Shown piece by piece: positions 33,159 through 42,753 of a stretch of DNA of 53,044 nt. The stretch is taken from positions 1-53,044 of the forward strand of contig CAKSQL010000017.1 in the NCBI GenBank assembly GCA_934486735.1, in the 5' to 3' direction. A program made the translations under genes and the position numbers. This stretch comes from an uncultured Clostridia bacterium. GTDB lineage: Bacteria > Bacillota > Clostridia > UBA1381. The notes under the pieces are model-generated. The model was not told the DNA's origin. It did not search any database and saw only the letters and a list, made by a program, of their open reading frames with translations. Each line of letters opens with the position of its first letter. Position 1 is the first letter of the stretch.

Positions 33159-36100
33159 ATGAAAAGAAAATTAACAGCGGCGGTGGTTGCCGCGGTGACG
33201 GCGGCACAGCTCATTGTATTGCCGCAGGCAGCGGTGCATGCGGAGGTTGTCACAAATGAAAAACACAGCGGAAATGCGTCGGCGTTCTTCTCTTGGAAGG
33301 GCGGCAAGGACTATTATCAGACAAGACAGTATATAGGCGTTAAGCCGAATACGAGATACCGCTATTCGGCATGGGTAAAGGCAAAGCGTGCAAACGGGAC
33401 ATTTATGTCAATCAGCTGGGGCACAAGAATGTCGGTCCCCACAATAGGAACAAGCTCGGATTGGCAGTATTACGAAATGTATTGGGACAGCAAGGATAAA
33501 AATCAGGCAGAGGTTCAGTTCACCCTGGACGGAACGGTTGAGGGAATCTGGCTGGATGATGTGGAGTTTTATGAGCTTGATGATGACGGAAATCCTGTCG
33601 GCGAGAATCTGTACAGCAATCCGGGCTTTGAGGACGGTATATCCGCCGGCGGCAGCAGCGATGCGGAAAAACCAAGCTCGGCTGTTGGAGATAAATATGA
33701 AAAACTGCATGACGAGCTGATGACAAAATCGGAAATAAGCATCGACGAGTTCAACGATGTGATGTCGCTGGAAAAACATGTCCCGGCGCTTTATACCGAG
33801 AACAGACCTGTCGATGCGGATATGTCAAAATGGGAAAATGAAGCGTCGTATCAATTGCCAAGAAGTGATGCACAGCTGTATACCTTTGATAATTTCGTAT
33901 ATGGCGGCGAGGAGGATTTGAGCGGCGAGTTCAGATTTTCTTATGACTATAACTATCTTTATATGATAGCAAAGGTTAAGGATGATGTGCATAGGATAGT
34001 GGACGATGCGACCTATTGGCAGGAGGACTGCCTGCAGCTGGCGTTCGGACAGAACACGTCGGGCTACGGCTATGAATTCGGATTCAATTACGATATCGAG
34101 AATGATAAAGTGAATTGCTATTCAACATCGGTATCGGGGGATAAGCTTTCAAAGATAAAGACGGCGGCAAAGGCAGACGGTGATACAATAATATACGAAG
34201 CGGCGATTCCATGGGAAATTACATTCGAACGATTTAACGATTCCGTCCCGATTATGATATGCGCTGCAATTAATGATAACGACAGCGGCAAACGAAAGCA
34301 GGCGCTGCAAATGGCACCGGGACTTATCGAGGGCAAGGTAAATAAGGATTTTCTTGTTTTGGATTTCCTGGGTGACAATAAGGATTGGTACGCATGGATA
34401 AGCGGTGATGTCAACAGTTATCTGAATGAGGAAAATAAATACTCGCTCATGATAGCGAACTGCGGAGATGATAAGACCTTTAAAGTAGACAGAACCGGCA
34501 GTGAAGTGACAGTGAAAAAGGGAACGATTGTAAAAACCGATTTTACATATACTGCCGAAAAGAAAGGCAAGACAAATATGGATGTAAAGATAGAGACCGG
34601 CGGAAATATATATAATATTCCGCTCGAAACCGACGTGGCGCGTGCACCGAGGAGTGCCGAGGAGCTTGAAGCGGCACGGCAGAGGGTTATAAACGAATAT
34701 ATTCCCGAGCTTAATAAGCTTTTGGAGGAATGTAAAAAGCAAAACATTCCTACCGATTACGAAATGGTGGATTACGCAACAATAGAACGCTTTGCCGAGT
34801 ATGCGGCGGACGATATGGCGCATGGCGAGGAGGAAAGAGCAAATTATGTTCTCGACTGCCTCGATGAGCTTTATGAGAGCGCAAAAGCAGCGCTTTCGGG
34901 ATACCTGGACGGAAGCAAAAAATATCATGTTGCCCAGCGTTACCAAACAAGCAAAATAGATATCGACGGCACAACGGTGTGGGCTGATATGAGAAACAGC
35001 CTGACAGGCGAGGTGACAAGACGTCCGTTTATCGGAACAGGTTACGGAAACTTCAGCCAGGCGTGCAGGGATATCCCCAACTTCGGAAAATTCGGAGTTA
35101 CCAATATCCAAAATGAGTCCGGACCGCTCATGGTGTTCTTCTCAAAGGATTACGTTGCCGACTGGGAGATATTGAACAGCGGATTCGACTGTGATTTTAC
35201 TCAGACGCTGGATGAGAAGCATAACGGAGCGGCGTCGCTCAAGGTGCACAGCGACGATACACAGGGCGCAAATAAATACAGATATCTGTATCAAAGCTAT
35301 GACGTAAAGCCGAATACAACTTACGAGTACGGCGTAAGCGTAAAGGCGAAAAATGCAAAGACAATGTGGATATCGGTAGACGGCTGGAATACGCCGAGAA
35401 AATATCTCTCGGGTACATATGACTGGACCGATTTCAAATATGAGCATACAACCGGTGCGGACACGACCAAAATGACATTCTTCATTTTCTTTGAGGATGA
35501 AATTGAGGAAGCATATTTTGATGATTTGTTTGTGCGCGAGGTGGGCGACAGTACCAATCTTGTAAAGAACGGCGACTTTGAATACGGCGCAAATCTTGAA
35601 TATATAGACGAAATCGACGCAAAGTATGACCCGACTGCGTTCTTTGAGATAGTGAATGCACTGGAACGCTCGGAGGAAAATAATGTGACATATAATGTGC
35701 TCACAAGCTTTCATTATATGCCGGGATTTTTGGGCGATGACAATGATATGAGAGACGCAAGCGGACATTTCATGCCATGGAATATAAAATCCGAAAAGCT
35801 TCGAAAGGTGTGCCGTGTCTACCTTGAAAAGCTCATAGAGCTTATAAAGGATTATAAGTCGTTAAACAGTATATGCCTTTTGAACGAACCGGCATATTGC
35901 TGCGACCAGGATGTGTTCCTGCCCGATTACCGGGAATTTTTAAAGAACAGATACGGGACAATAGAGGCGCTTAATAAGTGCTATTCATCAAATTATAATT
36001 CATTTGATGAAATAACCTTTAAGGAAGTAAAGATGAAATCCGCCGACAGTTGGGTAGACTTCGGACTGGATCTGAGCGAGCAGGAGAAACGGCCGCAGTT

Positions 36101-37337
36101 CTATGACTTTATCCAATTCAATGATGAGACGGTAATGGAATTTTTCAATTATCTTGCCGATACAGTGCATGAGCTTGCTCCGGATATCCCTGTACATTTC
36201 AAAACCCTCGGCGACTATTTCGGACTCGATTCCAATTATAACCGTGAGGGAATGAGACGCGGGGTCAATTTTGAGCTTTTAAAGGATAATATCCAATATA
36301 ACGGATGCGATAATCACGCATATGTCGATGATTCGGACGGAGTAAATATTCTTACAAAGATACGCGCAAACGATTACATGACATCGATATTCGACGCACC
36401 TGTTTATAACACAGAGGACCATGTCATAAGAGACTCGAATAAGGATTATACTCCCGAGCAAAGAACATGGTGGTGCGCAAATGCATGGGAGTGCGCCCTG
36501 CATGGCGGAACAATGACAGTTTCGTGGGTGTGGGAAAGAAGCTGGAGCGACGGAGCATTAAAGGGCAGCATTCTGGAAAGACCGGATATCGTTGCAAGCT
36601 ACGGAAAAATCGCTCTCGATATGAATAGAATGTCGTATGAATTTGATGCAATAACAAACAGAGATTCATATGTGGCGGTGCTTGATTCGGAGGGCGCAAG
36701 AAACGAAAGCAAGTCATTTGTAAATACAAGCTTTGCCGCATGGAAAGCAGGCATAATGTCGGGACAAAAGGTTCAATATGTAACCGAGAAAATGGCAGCG
36801 GACGGCAAGCTGAATGATTATAAGCTGCTGCTGATTCCCGAGGTCAATCGACTGACCGAGGACGCATTAAAGGCGGTCGAGACCTTTTTGGCAAACGGCG
36901 GCAGAGTGATTATTCTCGGCGAGGATTCCTTAAAGAGAAATGAGTACGGCTTTGCATATGATGAGTCAAGAATCAAGGCGATATATGATAAATCAGCGGT
37001 TCTGCCGATAAGCACGAGCGGAACAAAGCTTGTGGAGCCGTCGGGCGACGTGCTTCGCAATACGGTCTGGAATGAGACAGAGAAGCTTGGTCTGAATAAG
37101 GTGAAGATAGTGGATAACTCAACCGGAGAGCTTGTGCGTGATGTCGAGTGGGCATATGAGTATCTTGACGGAAAGCTTGTGATGAGCATGATGAGCTTTG
37201 ATTGGAACACGACCAAAAATGTGTCGGTTTATGTTGACGGAGTCAAAGTTGAAAGCTTTGAGGAGCTGAGAAGTGAGGAAACATATAACGGAAATATTGA
37301 TTTAAAGCCATATGAGCCGGTTATGCTCAGAATATGA
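33159..37337 (+). CDS. Secreted multidomain glycoside hydrolase, GH42/clan-A-like
   Basis: 1392 residues with signal peptide cleavage about residue 28. Domains in order: a beta-sandwich binding domain (about 32-160), a CBM9-like domain (about 217-410, with YWQEDCLQLAFG), a helical domain (about 500-600), then a clan-A barrel resembling GH42/GH5. The first strand (FIGTGYGNF, about 622) is followed by an inserted CBM4/9-like domain (about 660-810) before the barrel resumes. The likely acid/base is Glu910 (LLNEPAY) and the nucleophile Glu1086 (VYNTEDHV), with SWVWERSW at strand eight. From about 1170 a segment recalls the GH42 trimerisation domain (LLIPEVNRLTEDALKA, NGGRVIILGED). Substrate unknown; a beta-glycoside is likely for the clan. 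No SLH domain. Confidence 0.8.
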   Translation: MKRKLTAAVVAAVTAAQLIVLPQAAVHAEVVTNEKHSGNASAFFSWKGGKDYYQTRQYIGVKPNTRYRYSAWVKAKRANGTFMSISWGTRMSVPTIGTSSDWQYYEMYWDSKDKNQAEVQFTLDGTVEGIWLDDVEFYELDDDGNPVGENLYSNPGFEDGISAGGSSDAEKPSSAVGDKYEKLHDELMTKSEISIDEFNDVMSLEKHVPALYTENRPVDADMSKWENEASYQLPRSDAQLYTFDNFVYGGEEDLSGEFRFSYDYNYLYMIAKVKDDVHRIVDDATYWQEDCLQLAFGQNTSGYGYEFGFNYDIENDKVNCYSTSVSGDKLSKIKTAAKADGDTIIYEAAIPWEITFERFNDSVPIMICAAINDNDSGKRKQALQMAPGLIEGKVNKDFLVLDFLGDNKDWYAWISGDVNSYLNEENKYSLMIANCGDDKTFKVDRTGSEVTVKKGTIVKTDFTYTAEKKGKTNMDVKIETGGNIYNIPLETDVARAPRSAEELEAARQRVINEYIPELNKLLEECKKQNIPTDYEMVDYATIERFAEYAADDMAHGEEERANYVLDCLDELYESAKAALSGYLDGSKKYHVAQRYQTSKIDIDGTTVWADMRNSLTGEVTRRPFIGTGYGNFSQACRDIPNFGKFGVTNIQNESGPLMVFFSKDYVADWEILNSGFDCDFTQTLDEKHNGAASLKVHSDDTQGANKYRYLYQSYDVKPNTTYEYGVSVKAKNAKTMWISVDGWNTPRKYLSGTYDWTDFKYEHTTGADTTKMTFFIFFEDEIEEAYFDDLFVREVGDSTNLVKNGDFEYGANLEYIDEIDAKYDPTAFFEIVNALERSEENNVTYNVLTSFHYMPGFLGDDNDMRDASGHFMPWNIKSEKLRKVCRVYLEKLIELIKDYKSLNSICLLNEPAYCCDQDVFLPDYREFLKNRYGTIEALNKCYSSNYNSFDEITFKEVKMKSADSWVDFGLDLSEQEKRPQFYDFIQFNDETVMEFFNYLADTVHELAPDIPVHFKTLGDYFGLDSNYNREGMRRGVNFELLKDNIQYNGCDNHAYVDDSDGVNILTKIRANDYMTSIFDAPVYNTEDHVIRDSNKDYTPEQRTWWCANAWECALHGGTMTVSWVWERSWSDGALKGSILERPDIVASYGKIALDMNRMSYEFDAITNRDSYVAVLDSEGARNESKSFVNTSFAAWKAGIMSGQKVQYVTEKMAADGKLNDYKLLLIPEVNRLTEDALKAVETFLANGGRVIILGEDSLKRNEYGFAYDESRIKAIYDKSAVLPISTSGTKLVEPSGDVLRNTVWNETEKLGLNKVKIVDNSTGELVRDVEWAYEYLDGKLVMSMMSFDWNTTKNVSVYVDGVKVESFEELRSEETYNGNIDLKPYEPVMLRI

Positions 37338-37354
37338 AGAAAGGAATAGGATAG

Positions 37355-39946
37355 ATGAAAAGAATACTCAGCATAATTTTATCCTTTGTTCTTGCGGCAG
37401 GACTTTTTGTTCTGCCGCAGGCAGAGGCAAAAAGCCTCGGTACAGTGTCTGCCGATGAGGCGATAGCTGTGATTAATATGTTTGATATAGGCATCGACAC
37501 AGCTAAGATAGATATGAAAGCGCAGACAACAAGAATCGATTTTCTTGTCTGGGCGCTGAATGTAATGGGCGTAAGGCTTGAAAACGACGTTAAAGAACCG
37601 GTATTTAAGGATATCCAGCCGTCAACCGAGGCGGCAAGATACACCGAGTATGCAAAGAATTTAAAAATAGTGTCGGGCTATGAGGACGGAACCTTCCGGC
37701 CGGAAAAAGGTATCACATATATTGAAGCGGCAACAATGATTCTTGCAATTTTGAACTATCGTGAATATGCCGAAAATAACGGCGGTTATCCGACAGGCTA
37801 CAGAAAGCTTGCGTCGGATATAAAGCTGGGCGCAGGGATAGATAAGGCGTCGGGAAATGAATTTTTACAGAATAAGGATGTCATGATTCTTTTTGCAAAC
37901 CTGCTCAGCGCACCGGTAATAACGGTGGAGATGGACGGAAACAAAATCAGATATGGAATTTCCGAGGATGAGACGGTTGCGAGCAGATATTACGATGCCG
38001 ACCTGGTCGAGGGAGTTGTTGACGGAGTTACCGGAACAAGCTTCGACGGAGAGCTTGACTATGTTGAAAATGTAATTTCGATTGACGGCGAAGTGTATGA
38101 CTGTACCTTTGACGCATCGGACTTCCTCGGCAAAAGAGTGAGAGCGTTTGTAAATGAGGATAAAGTGTGCATTTGCGCAGTTCCGTACCGCAATAATGTG
38201 CTGGAGCTGAACGCAAGAGACCTTGTCCCCGGCGAAAGCTCGCTGACAAGGATATATTACGATAACGGCGGCAGCAGATATTTATATGCCAAGCTTGCCG
38301 AGCTTGCGGATGTGGTCTGTAACAAAAAGGGCTGCCCGTTATATACTTTGGAGCAGCTGCTGCCAAAGACCGGAAAAATCACACTCATTGATAATAATGA
38401 CGACGGGACATATGAGGTTGTACTGGTCAACGAGTATGACATAATCAGAGTCAATTATGTTGATACCGTCAATCGGAAAATATTTAATAAATATACTCTC
38501 GGAACAGCAATGCCGTCGCTGGAGCTTCCGGAGGATATGGAATATACAATAACAAAGGATGGCAAGGAATGTAAACTGTCCGGACTCAGAAAAAACGATA
38601 TATTGATGGTTTACAAATCGGTTTCGGGCGGTGAGACGGAATACAGAATTGAGGTTGTCAACAGCACTCTCAGCGGAACGGTAAAGAAAATCGATTATGC
38701 TGAAGAGGAAATATATATTGACGACGAAATGTATAATATATCACCGATATATATTGAAATAAAAAATGCATCCGACCCGGAAATAAAAGATATTTCGGCA
38801 AATGATACGGTAACGGTTTATTTTGACAGTTTCGGCGATGTTGCGGCGATAGAAAGAAACGATATTGAAAATAATCGCTACGGATATTTAAGAAAGTTCA
38901 TAATTGATGAAGCGGACGATGCGAACATTGCGTTCCGCATGCTGACAACCGATGAAGAATGGGTAACTTTAAAACTCAGGAATAAAGTAAAGGTAAACGG
39001 TCAGAGCAGGCAGAGCAATAACGCAATAAAAGACCCGGAGCTTTCGCATGATATGGGAGTTACGGCGATAAGCCAGCTTTTGGAATATAAAGTGAATGCC
39101 GCAGGGGAAATAACTCAGATAAACACAGCGAGCACGAATTCCAAGAATTATGATAAATTCAGAAAAAAGACGATAAATCAGATATACAGAAAAAATAACC
39201 GTTCGTTTGATTCGATTTATCATATAACCGACGATTGCAGTGTGTTTGTTGTGCCGGACAGCAGCAGTGCAAAGGCAATGGATGAGAGTCTTTATTCGGT
39301 TTATAAAAGCGGATATTTTGAAGATTGGCAGACGTATAAGGTAGATGTTTATAACTATGATAAATTCGGCTATTCTCCGCTTTGCACATATGTTCAGAAC
39401 GGTGATGAAATAGGTAATTTCTCCGCAAAGTCATTTGTATTCAATAAGCAGTCGTCAATGACCGAGAATAATGAAGTTTATCAAACCGTCGAAGGAGCTG
39501 TCGGTGCAAACTGCAGCGTGTCGGTCAAGATGGCAGAGGGCGTGTCGTCCGATTCATTTGAAAGAGGCGCAATTTATGATTTAAAGCTGAACAACAACAG
39601 TGAAATTTATGATTATACGCCGATAGTGACAAAGGCTCAGATAGGAACAAAGCTCTCCAAGCTGGACCATGGCGGAATCCATGATTCTGCAACCATAATG
39701 GGCTTTGTGACCGAAGCGGACCCGTATGACGGAAAGCTCCTGGTTGATGACGGATATGTAAAATCGGGTGAGAAGATATATAAATCAATCGCAATCGATG
39801 AAACAACAATGCTCTACACCGTCAACGAGGACGACAGAAAGAATTATATAACGGTCGGAAAATCAACCGATATAGGTGTCGGAGATTATGTAATCATAGC
39901 GTATGCGTATTCGGTGGCAACAAGAATAATCGTGTATAAACAATAA
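37355..39946 (+). CDS. SLH-domain surface protein with beta-rich repeats
   Basis: 863 residues with a signal peptide (cleavage about 25, AEAK). The region up to about residue 200 holds S-layer homology modules: a degenerate first one, a clear one with FKDIQPSTEAARYTEYAKNL and SGYEDGTFRPEKGITYIEAATMI, and a third degenerate one. SLH modules bind pyruvylated secondary cell-wall polymers. The remaining 650 residues are beta-rich with recurring small domains (VISIDGEVYD, EEIYIDDEMYNIS, KLLVDDGYV). No catalytic motif was found. It may be an S-layer or display protein that helps hold neighbouring hydrolases at the surface. It starts 18 nt after the first hydrolase gene. Confidence 0.8.
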   Translation: MKRILSIILSFVLAAGLFVLPQAEAKSLGTVSADEAIAVINMFDIGIDTAKIDMKAQTTRIDFLVWALNVMGVRLENDVKEPVFKDIQPSTEAARYTEYAKNLKIVSGYEDGTFRPEKGITYIEAATMILAILNYREYAENNGGYPTGYRKLASDIKLGAGIDKASGNEFLQNKDVMILFANLLSAPVITVEMDGNKIRYGISEDETVASRYYDADLVEGVVDGVTGTSFDGELDYVENVISIDGEVYDCTFDASDFLGKRVRAFVNEDKVCICAVPYRNNVLELNARDLVPGESSLTRIYYDNGGSRYLYAKLAELADVVCNKKGCPLYTLEQLLPKTGKITLIDNNDDGTYEVVLVNEYDIIRVNYVDTVNRKIFNKYTLGTAMPSLELPEDMEYTITKDGKECKLSGLRKNDILMVYKSVSGGETEYRIEVVNSTLSGTVKKIDYAEEEIYIDDEMYNISPIYIEIKNASDPEIKDISANDTVTVYFDSFGDVAAIERNDIENNRYGYLRKFIIDEADDANIAFRMLTTDEEWVTLKLRNKVKVNGQSRQSNNAIKDPELSHDMGVTAISQLLEYKVNAAGEITQINTASTNSKNYDKFRKKTINQIYRKNNRSFDSIYHITDDCSVFVVPDSSSAKAMDESLYSVYKSGYFEDWQTYKVDVYNYDKFGYSPLCTYVQNGDEIGNFSAKSFVFNKQSSMTENNEVYQTVEGAVGANCSVSVKMAEGVSSDSFERGAIYDLKLNNNSEIYDYTPIVTKAQIGTKLSKLDHGGIHDSATIMGFVTEADPYDGKLLVDDGYVKSGEKIYKSIAIDETTMLYTVNEDDRKNYITVGKSTDIGVGDYVIIAYAYSVATRIIVYKQ

Positions 39947-39961
39947 AGGAGCGGATAGGTG

Positions 39962-41677
39962 ATGAAAAGAAAAATTTTGAGCATTGCTCTTGCGGCGGCG
40001 CTTTTGTCGGGCGGTGCGGCAGAGGCGAGCTTTGACATGACGCTTAAAAACGGCGTTGTCGGAATCAAGGGTAAAACCGAGCCGGCAAATAAAATTACCG
40101 TTCTGGCGATAAAAAAAGGAGCGTCCGCCTCGGAGCTTGGCAGCGTGTACAAAATGCTTGATTTTTATGCAGACGATAAAGGAGCTTACGGTGACAGCTT
40201 CAAGATTGTGACCGGAGAGGATAGAACGGAGGTTGACCTTTATGTGCGCGAGGGCAGTGCGGATAAATTAAGCAAGTCTTTTGTGTATATTTCGGAAGAA
40301 AAGCTTGGCGCGTTTTACAATGAAATAAAAAACGCATGCAGTGATGCAAGCGGTGCGGCGCTGAAAGCTCTGTTTGATAAAAGCGGTGATGAAATGATAT
40401 ACGCAGGCTTTGACTGCTCGGAGTATGATAAGCTGACGGATGAGTTGAAAAAAACAGCGGCGGCGGTGTTCGCATCGGAAAAGCCTGCCGATAACGACGC
40501 TATGATAAAGGCATTTGATAAGGGAATGGCGGCGGCTCTTGCCAATACCTGCGGAGAGAACGGCTTTGCCGGCTATTTGGAAAAATACCATGAAATAATA
40601 ATCGGCGATGAGCTTTATCAAAGACTTCTTGCGGATGATAAGCTAAAGGCGTGGTGCGGCGCAAATATAACCGCGGCAGGTGCGATAAAGAGCGCAAAAG
40701 ATGTCGAAGATGCATTGCTTTGCGGGGAAGCGCTTTATAAAATAAATAACTGCGCATATAATGAGTTTGATAAGCTGCTGAAAGAAAATGAGGCTCTTTT
40801 GGAGATAAAGGAAAAATATTCGGCATATGAATCGCTTTCTGAGTCAAATAAGGCAAAAGCTGCAAAAACGGCAGTGGCGTCTTTGACCTCAAAACCGGCA
40901 AGGACAGCGGATGAGCTGGTTTCGGCAATATTGTCGGCGGCTGAAGAATTTGGCAAAAAAACGTCCTCGGGCGGAGGAGGAGGGGGCGGTTCAAGCTCAG
41001 GAAAAAAGAGCACGAGCGGCTCAACAATTCTTGTCGGAACAGGAACAACGGTTGATTTCTCCAAAAAGGAGGAGGACAGCTTTACCCCAAAATCGGATAT
41101 TTCAACCGACGACAGCGGAAAGGTTGTGAATAACTTCGGGGACGTAAGCGAGGATTTCTGGGCAAAGGACGCAATTTACGCAATGCGCGATAAAAAAATA
41201 ATTTTGGGCTTTGAGGATAACACTTTCCGGCCGAATGATAAGCTCACAAGAGAGCAGTTCGTGGTAATGGCAGCGGCTGCATTCGGAATAAGAGCAAACG
41301 GCAATGTTGATTTTGACGATGTTGCGGACGGCGCATGGTATGCGGACGCAGTTAAAAAGGCATATAACGCCGGGATAATAAGCGGAATTTCAGAAAACAA
41401 ATTCGGAACCGGGCAATATGTCACAAGACAGGATATGGCAGTTATCCTGAGCAGAATAATAGAAAAGCAAAAACTCAGCATTGAAGACGTACGCAGTTTT
41501 GAAGGCATGAAGGATGTCGATTCGATAGCGGAGTATGCAAGAGAGAGCATAGAAAGCCTGTATAAAAAGGGCATAATCTCGGGCAGTGACGGAAATATAA
41601 ATCCGAACGGATTTGCAACCAGAGCGGAAGCGGCAGTGATGATATATAATATCTTAAACGGAGGTGTCGGCAAATGA
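39962..41677 (+). CDS. SLH-anchored surface protein with helical N-terminus
   Basis: 571 residues from the ATG at 39962; a GTG one codon upstream is possible, with AAAGGAG before it. A signal peptide (cleavage about 22) is followed by a small beta domain, an Ala/Lys-rich helical region of about 200 residues, and a Gly/Ser linker (SSGGGGGGGSSSGKK). Three C-terminal SLH modules follow: FGDVSEDFWAKDAIYAM with ILGFEDNTFRPNDKLTREQF; DFDDVADGAWYADAVKKAY with FGTGQYVTRQDMA; and KDVDSIAEYARESIESLYKK with INPNGFATRAEAAVM. It should be anchored to cell-wall polymer and project a helical arm. The function beyond anchoring is unknown. The stop overlaps the next gene in ATGA. Confidence 0.85.
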   Translation: MKRKILSIALAAALLSGGAAEASFDMTLKNGVVGIKGKTEPANKITVLAIKKGASASELGSVYKMLDFYADDKGAYGDSFKIVTGEDRTEVDLYVREGSADKLSKSFVYISEEKLGAFYNEIKNACSDASGAALKALFDKSGDEMIYAGFDCSEYDKLTDELKKTAAAVFASEKPADNDAMIKAFDKGMAAALANTCGENGFAGYLEKYHEIIIGDELYQRLLADDKLKAWCGANITAAGAIKSAKDVEDALLCGEALYKINNCAYNEFDKLLKENEALLEIKEKYSAYESLSESNKAKAAKTAVASLTSKPARTADELVSAILSAAEEFGKKTSSGGGGGGGSSSGKKSTSGSTILVGTGTTVDFSKKEEDSFTPKSDISTDDSGKVVNNFGDVSEDFWAKDAIYAMRDKKIILGFEDNTFRPNDKLTREQFVVMAAAAFGIRANGNVDFDDVADGAWYADAVKKAYNAGIISGISENKFGTGQYVTRQDMAVILSRIIEKQKLSIEDVRSFEGMKDVDSIAEYARESIESLYKKGIISGSDGNINPNGFATRAEAAVMIYNILNGGVGK

Positions 41678-42750
41678 GAAAGATAATAGCATGCGCAGCG
41701 GCGGTAATGCTGCTCGGTGCATCGGTATCGTATGCGGCAGAGTCGGATTTCCCCGGCTGGTCATTTGCGGATGACGGCAGCGGCGCAAAAGCCGAAATTG
41801 TTTATGATAAAGCATATGTGCAAAACGGCGATGCAGCAATGAAAATAACTCCCGAAACCGGCGAGGGCGAATATGTGATTTATCAGAATGTGACTCTTGT
41901 TCCGGGCGAAAAGTATACAATGTCGGTAAATGTGCGCGGCAAAACGAGGGGCGTATATGTGTCGGCGGACGGAGAAAAGCTGACCGTTCCGAACGGAACA
42001 TTCAATAAGTACAGAGCGCTGAAAAAGGAATGGACAGCAGCGTCCGATTCGGCAAAGCTGGAAATAGTAGTCGGCGGCGGAACGGAGCAGCTCTATCTTG
42101 ATAATCTGTCGCTTGTCAAAAGCGGAGACACTGCGAATCTTTTGAAGAATGCCGACTTTGAAGAGGGTGCAGACAGAACTCCGCCGGCTGAAGTTACCGA
42201 CTTGTCGGCAACGGAGGGAATCGGCAGCATAACAGTGAGATGGCAGGACCCTGCGGACGAAGATTTTGATAAGGTTATTCTGACAACCTACGACAGCGAG
42301 GATAATAAAATCGGCGAGCCGAGGGAGATTGCAAAGGGAATCGAAAAGGCAGAGATAGACGGACTTGCGGAGTGGACGGATTATAAATTTGTCCTGCAAA
42401 CGGTGGATAACACACTTGCAAATACTTCTGCCGGAGTCATCATAACAGCACGTTCACTCGGGGCAACATATACGGCTTCGGATTATGAATACAGCTCAGG
42501 AGTTGTTTCGTCGGAGGTGGAAAACGTAACCGAGGATAATTTTTCGGCAGAACTTGTTGTCCTTTCGTACAATGCGGACGGAACGCTGCAAAAAGTAACA
42601 TCCTCGGGCAAGATTGCAATAGAAAAAGGCGAAAAACGTGTTGTATCTGCCGAGTGTGAAATAACGGGCGGAGGTTATGCCGAGGTTTTCCTTTGGGACG
42701 GAATTTTGGATATGCGTTCCTTAAAAGACAGCCTCAGAGTGGAGGAATAG
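41674..42750 (+). CDS. Secreted CBM-FN3 protein, non-catalytic
   Basis: 358 residues. A signal peptide (cleavage about 21) precedes a CBM4/9-like beta-sandwich (about 25-155, with MKITPETGEGEYVIYQNV and LYLDNLSLVKSGD), an FN3 domain (about 170-265, PPAEVTDLSATEGIGSITVR, then WTDYKFVLQTVD), and a C-terminal domain ending GGYAEVFLWDGILDMRSLKDSL. That last domain also ends the 1027-residue protein at 45881. No active-site residues are visible, so it is probably a glycan-binding accessory. Translation is coupled to the SLH gene by ATGA, and the second hydrolase follows 3 nt later. Confidence 0.8.
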   Translation: MRKIIACAAAVMLLGASVSYAAESDFPGWSFADDGSGAKAEIVYDKAYVQNGDAAMKITPETGEGEYVIYQNVTLVPGEKYTMSVNVRGKTRGVYVSADGEKLTVPNGTFNKYRALKKEWTAASDSAKLEIVVGGGTEQLYLDNLSLVKSGDTANLLKNADFEEGADRTPPAEVTDLSATEGIGSITVRWQDPADEDFDKVILTTYDSEDNKIGEPREIAKGIEKAEIDGLAEWTDYKFVLQTVDNTLANTSAGVIITARSLGATYTASDYEYSSGVVSSEVENVTEDNFSAELVVLSYNADGTLQKVTSSGKIAIEKGEKRVVSAECEITGGGYAEVFLWDGILDMRSLKDSLRVEE

Positions 42751-42753
42751 CCT

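Noticed and set aside
34149..35111. Minus-strand open frame of 320 codons opposite the first hydrolase
   Set aside because: It lies wholly within a well-supported coding region and has no ribosome binding site.
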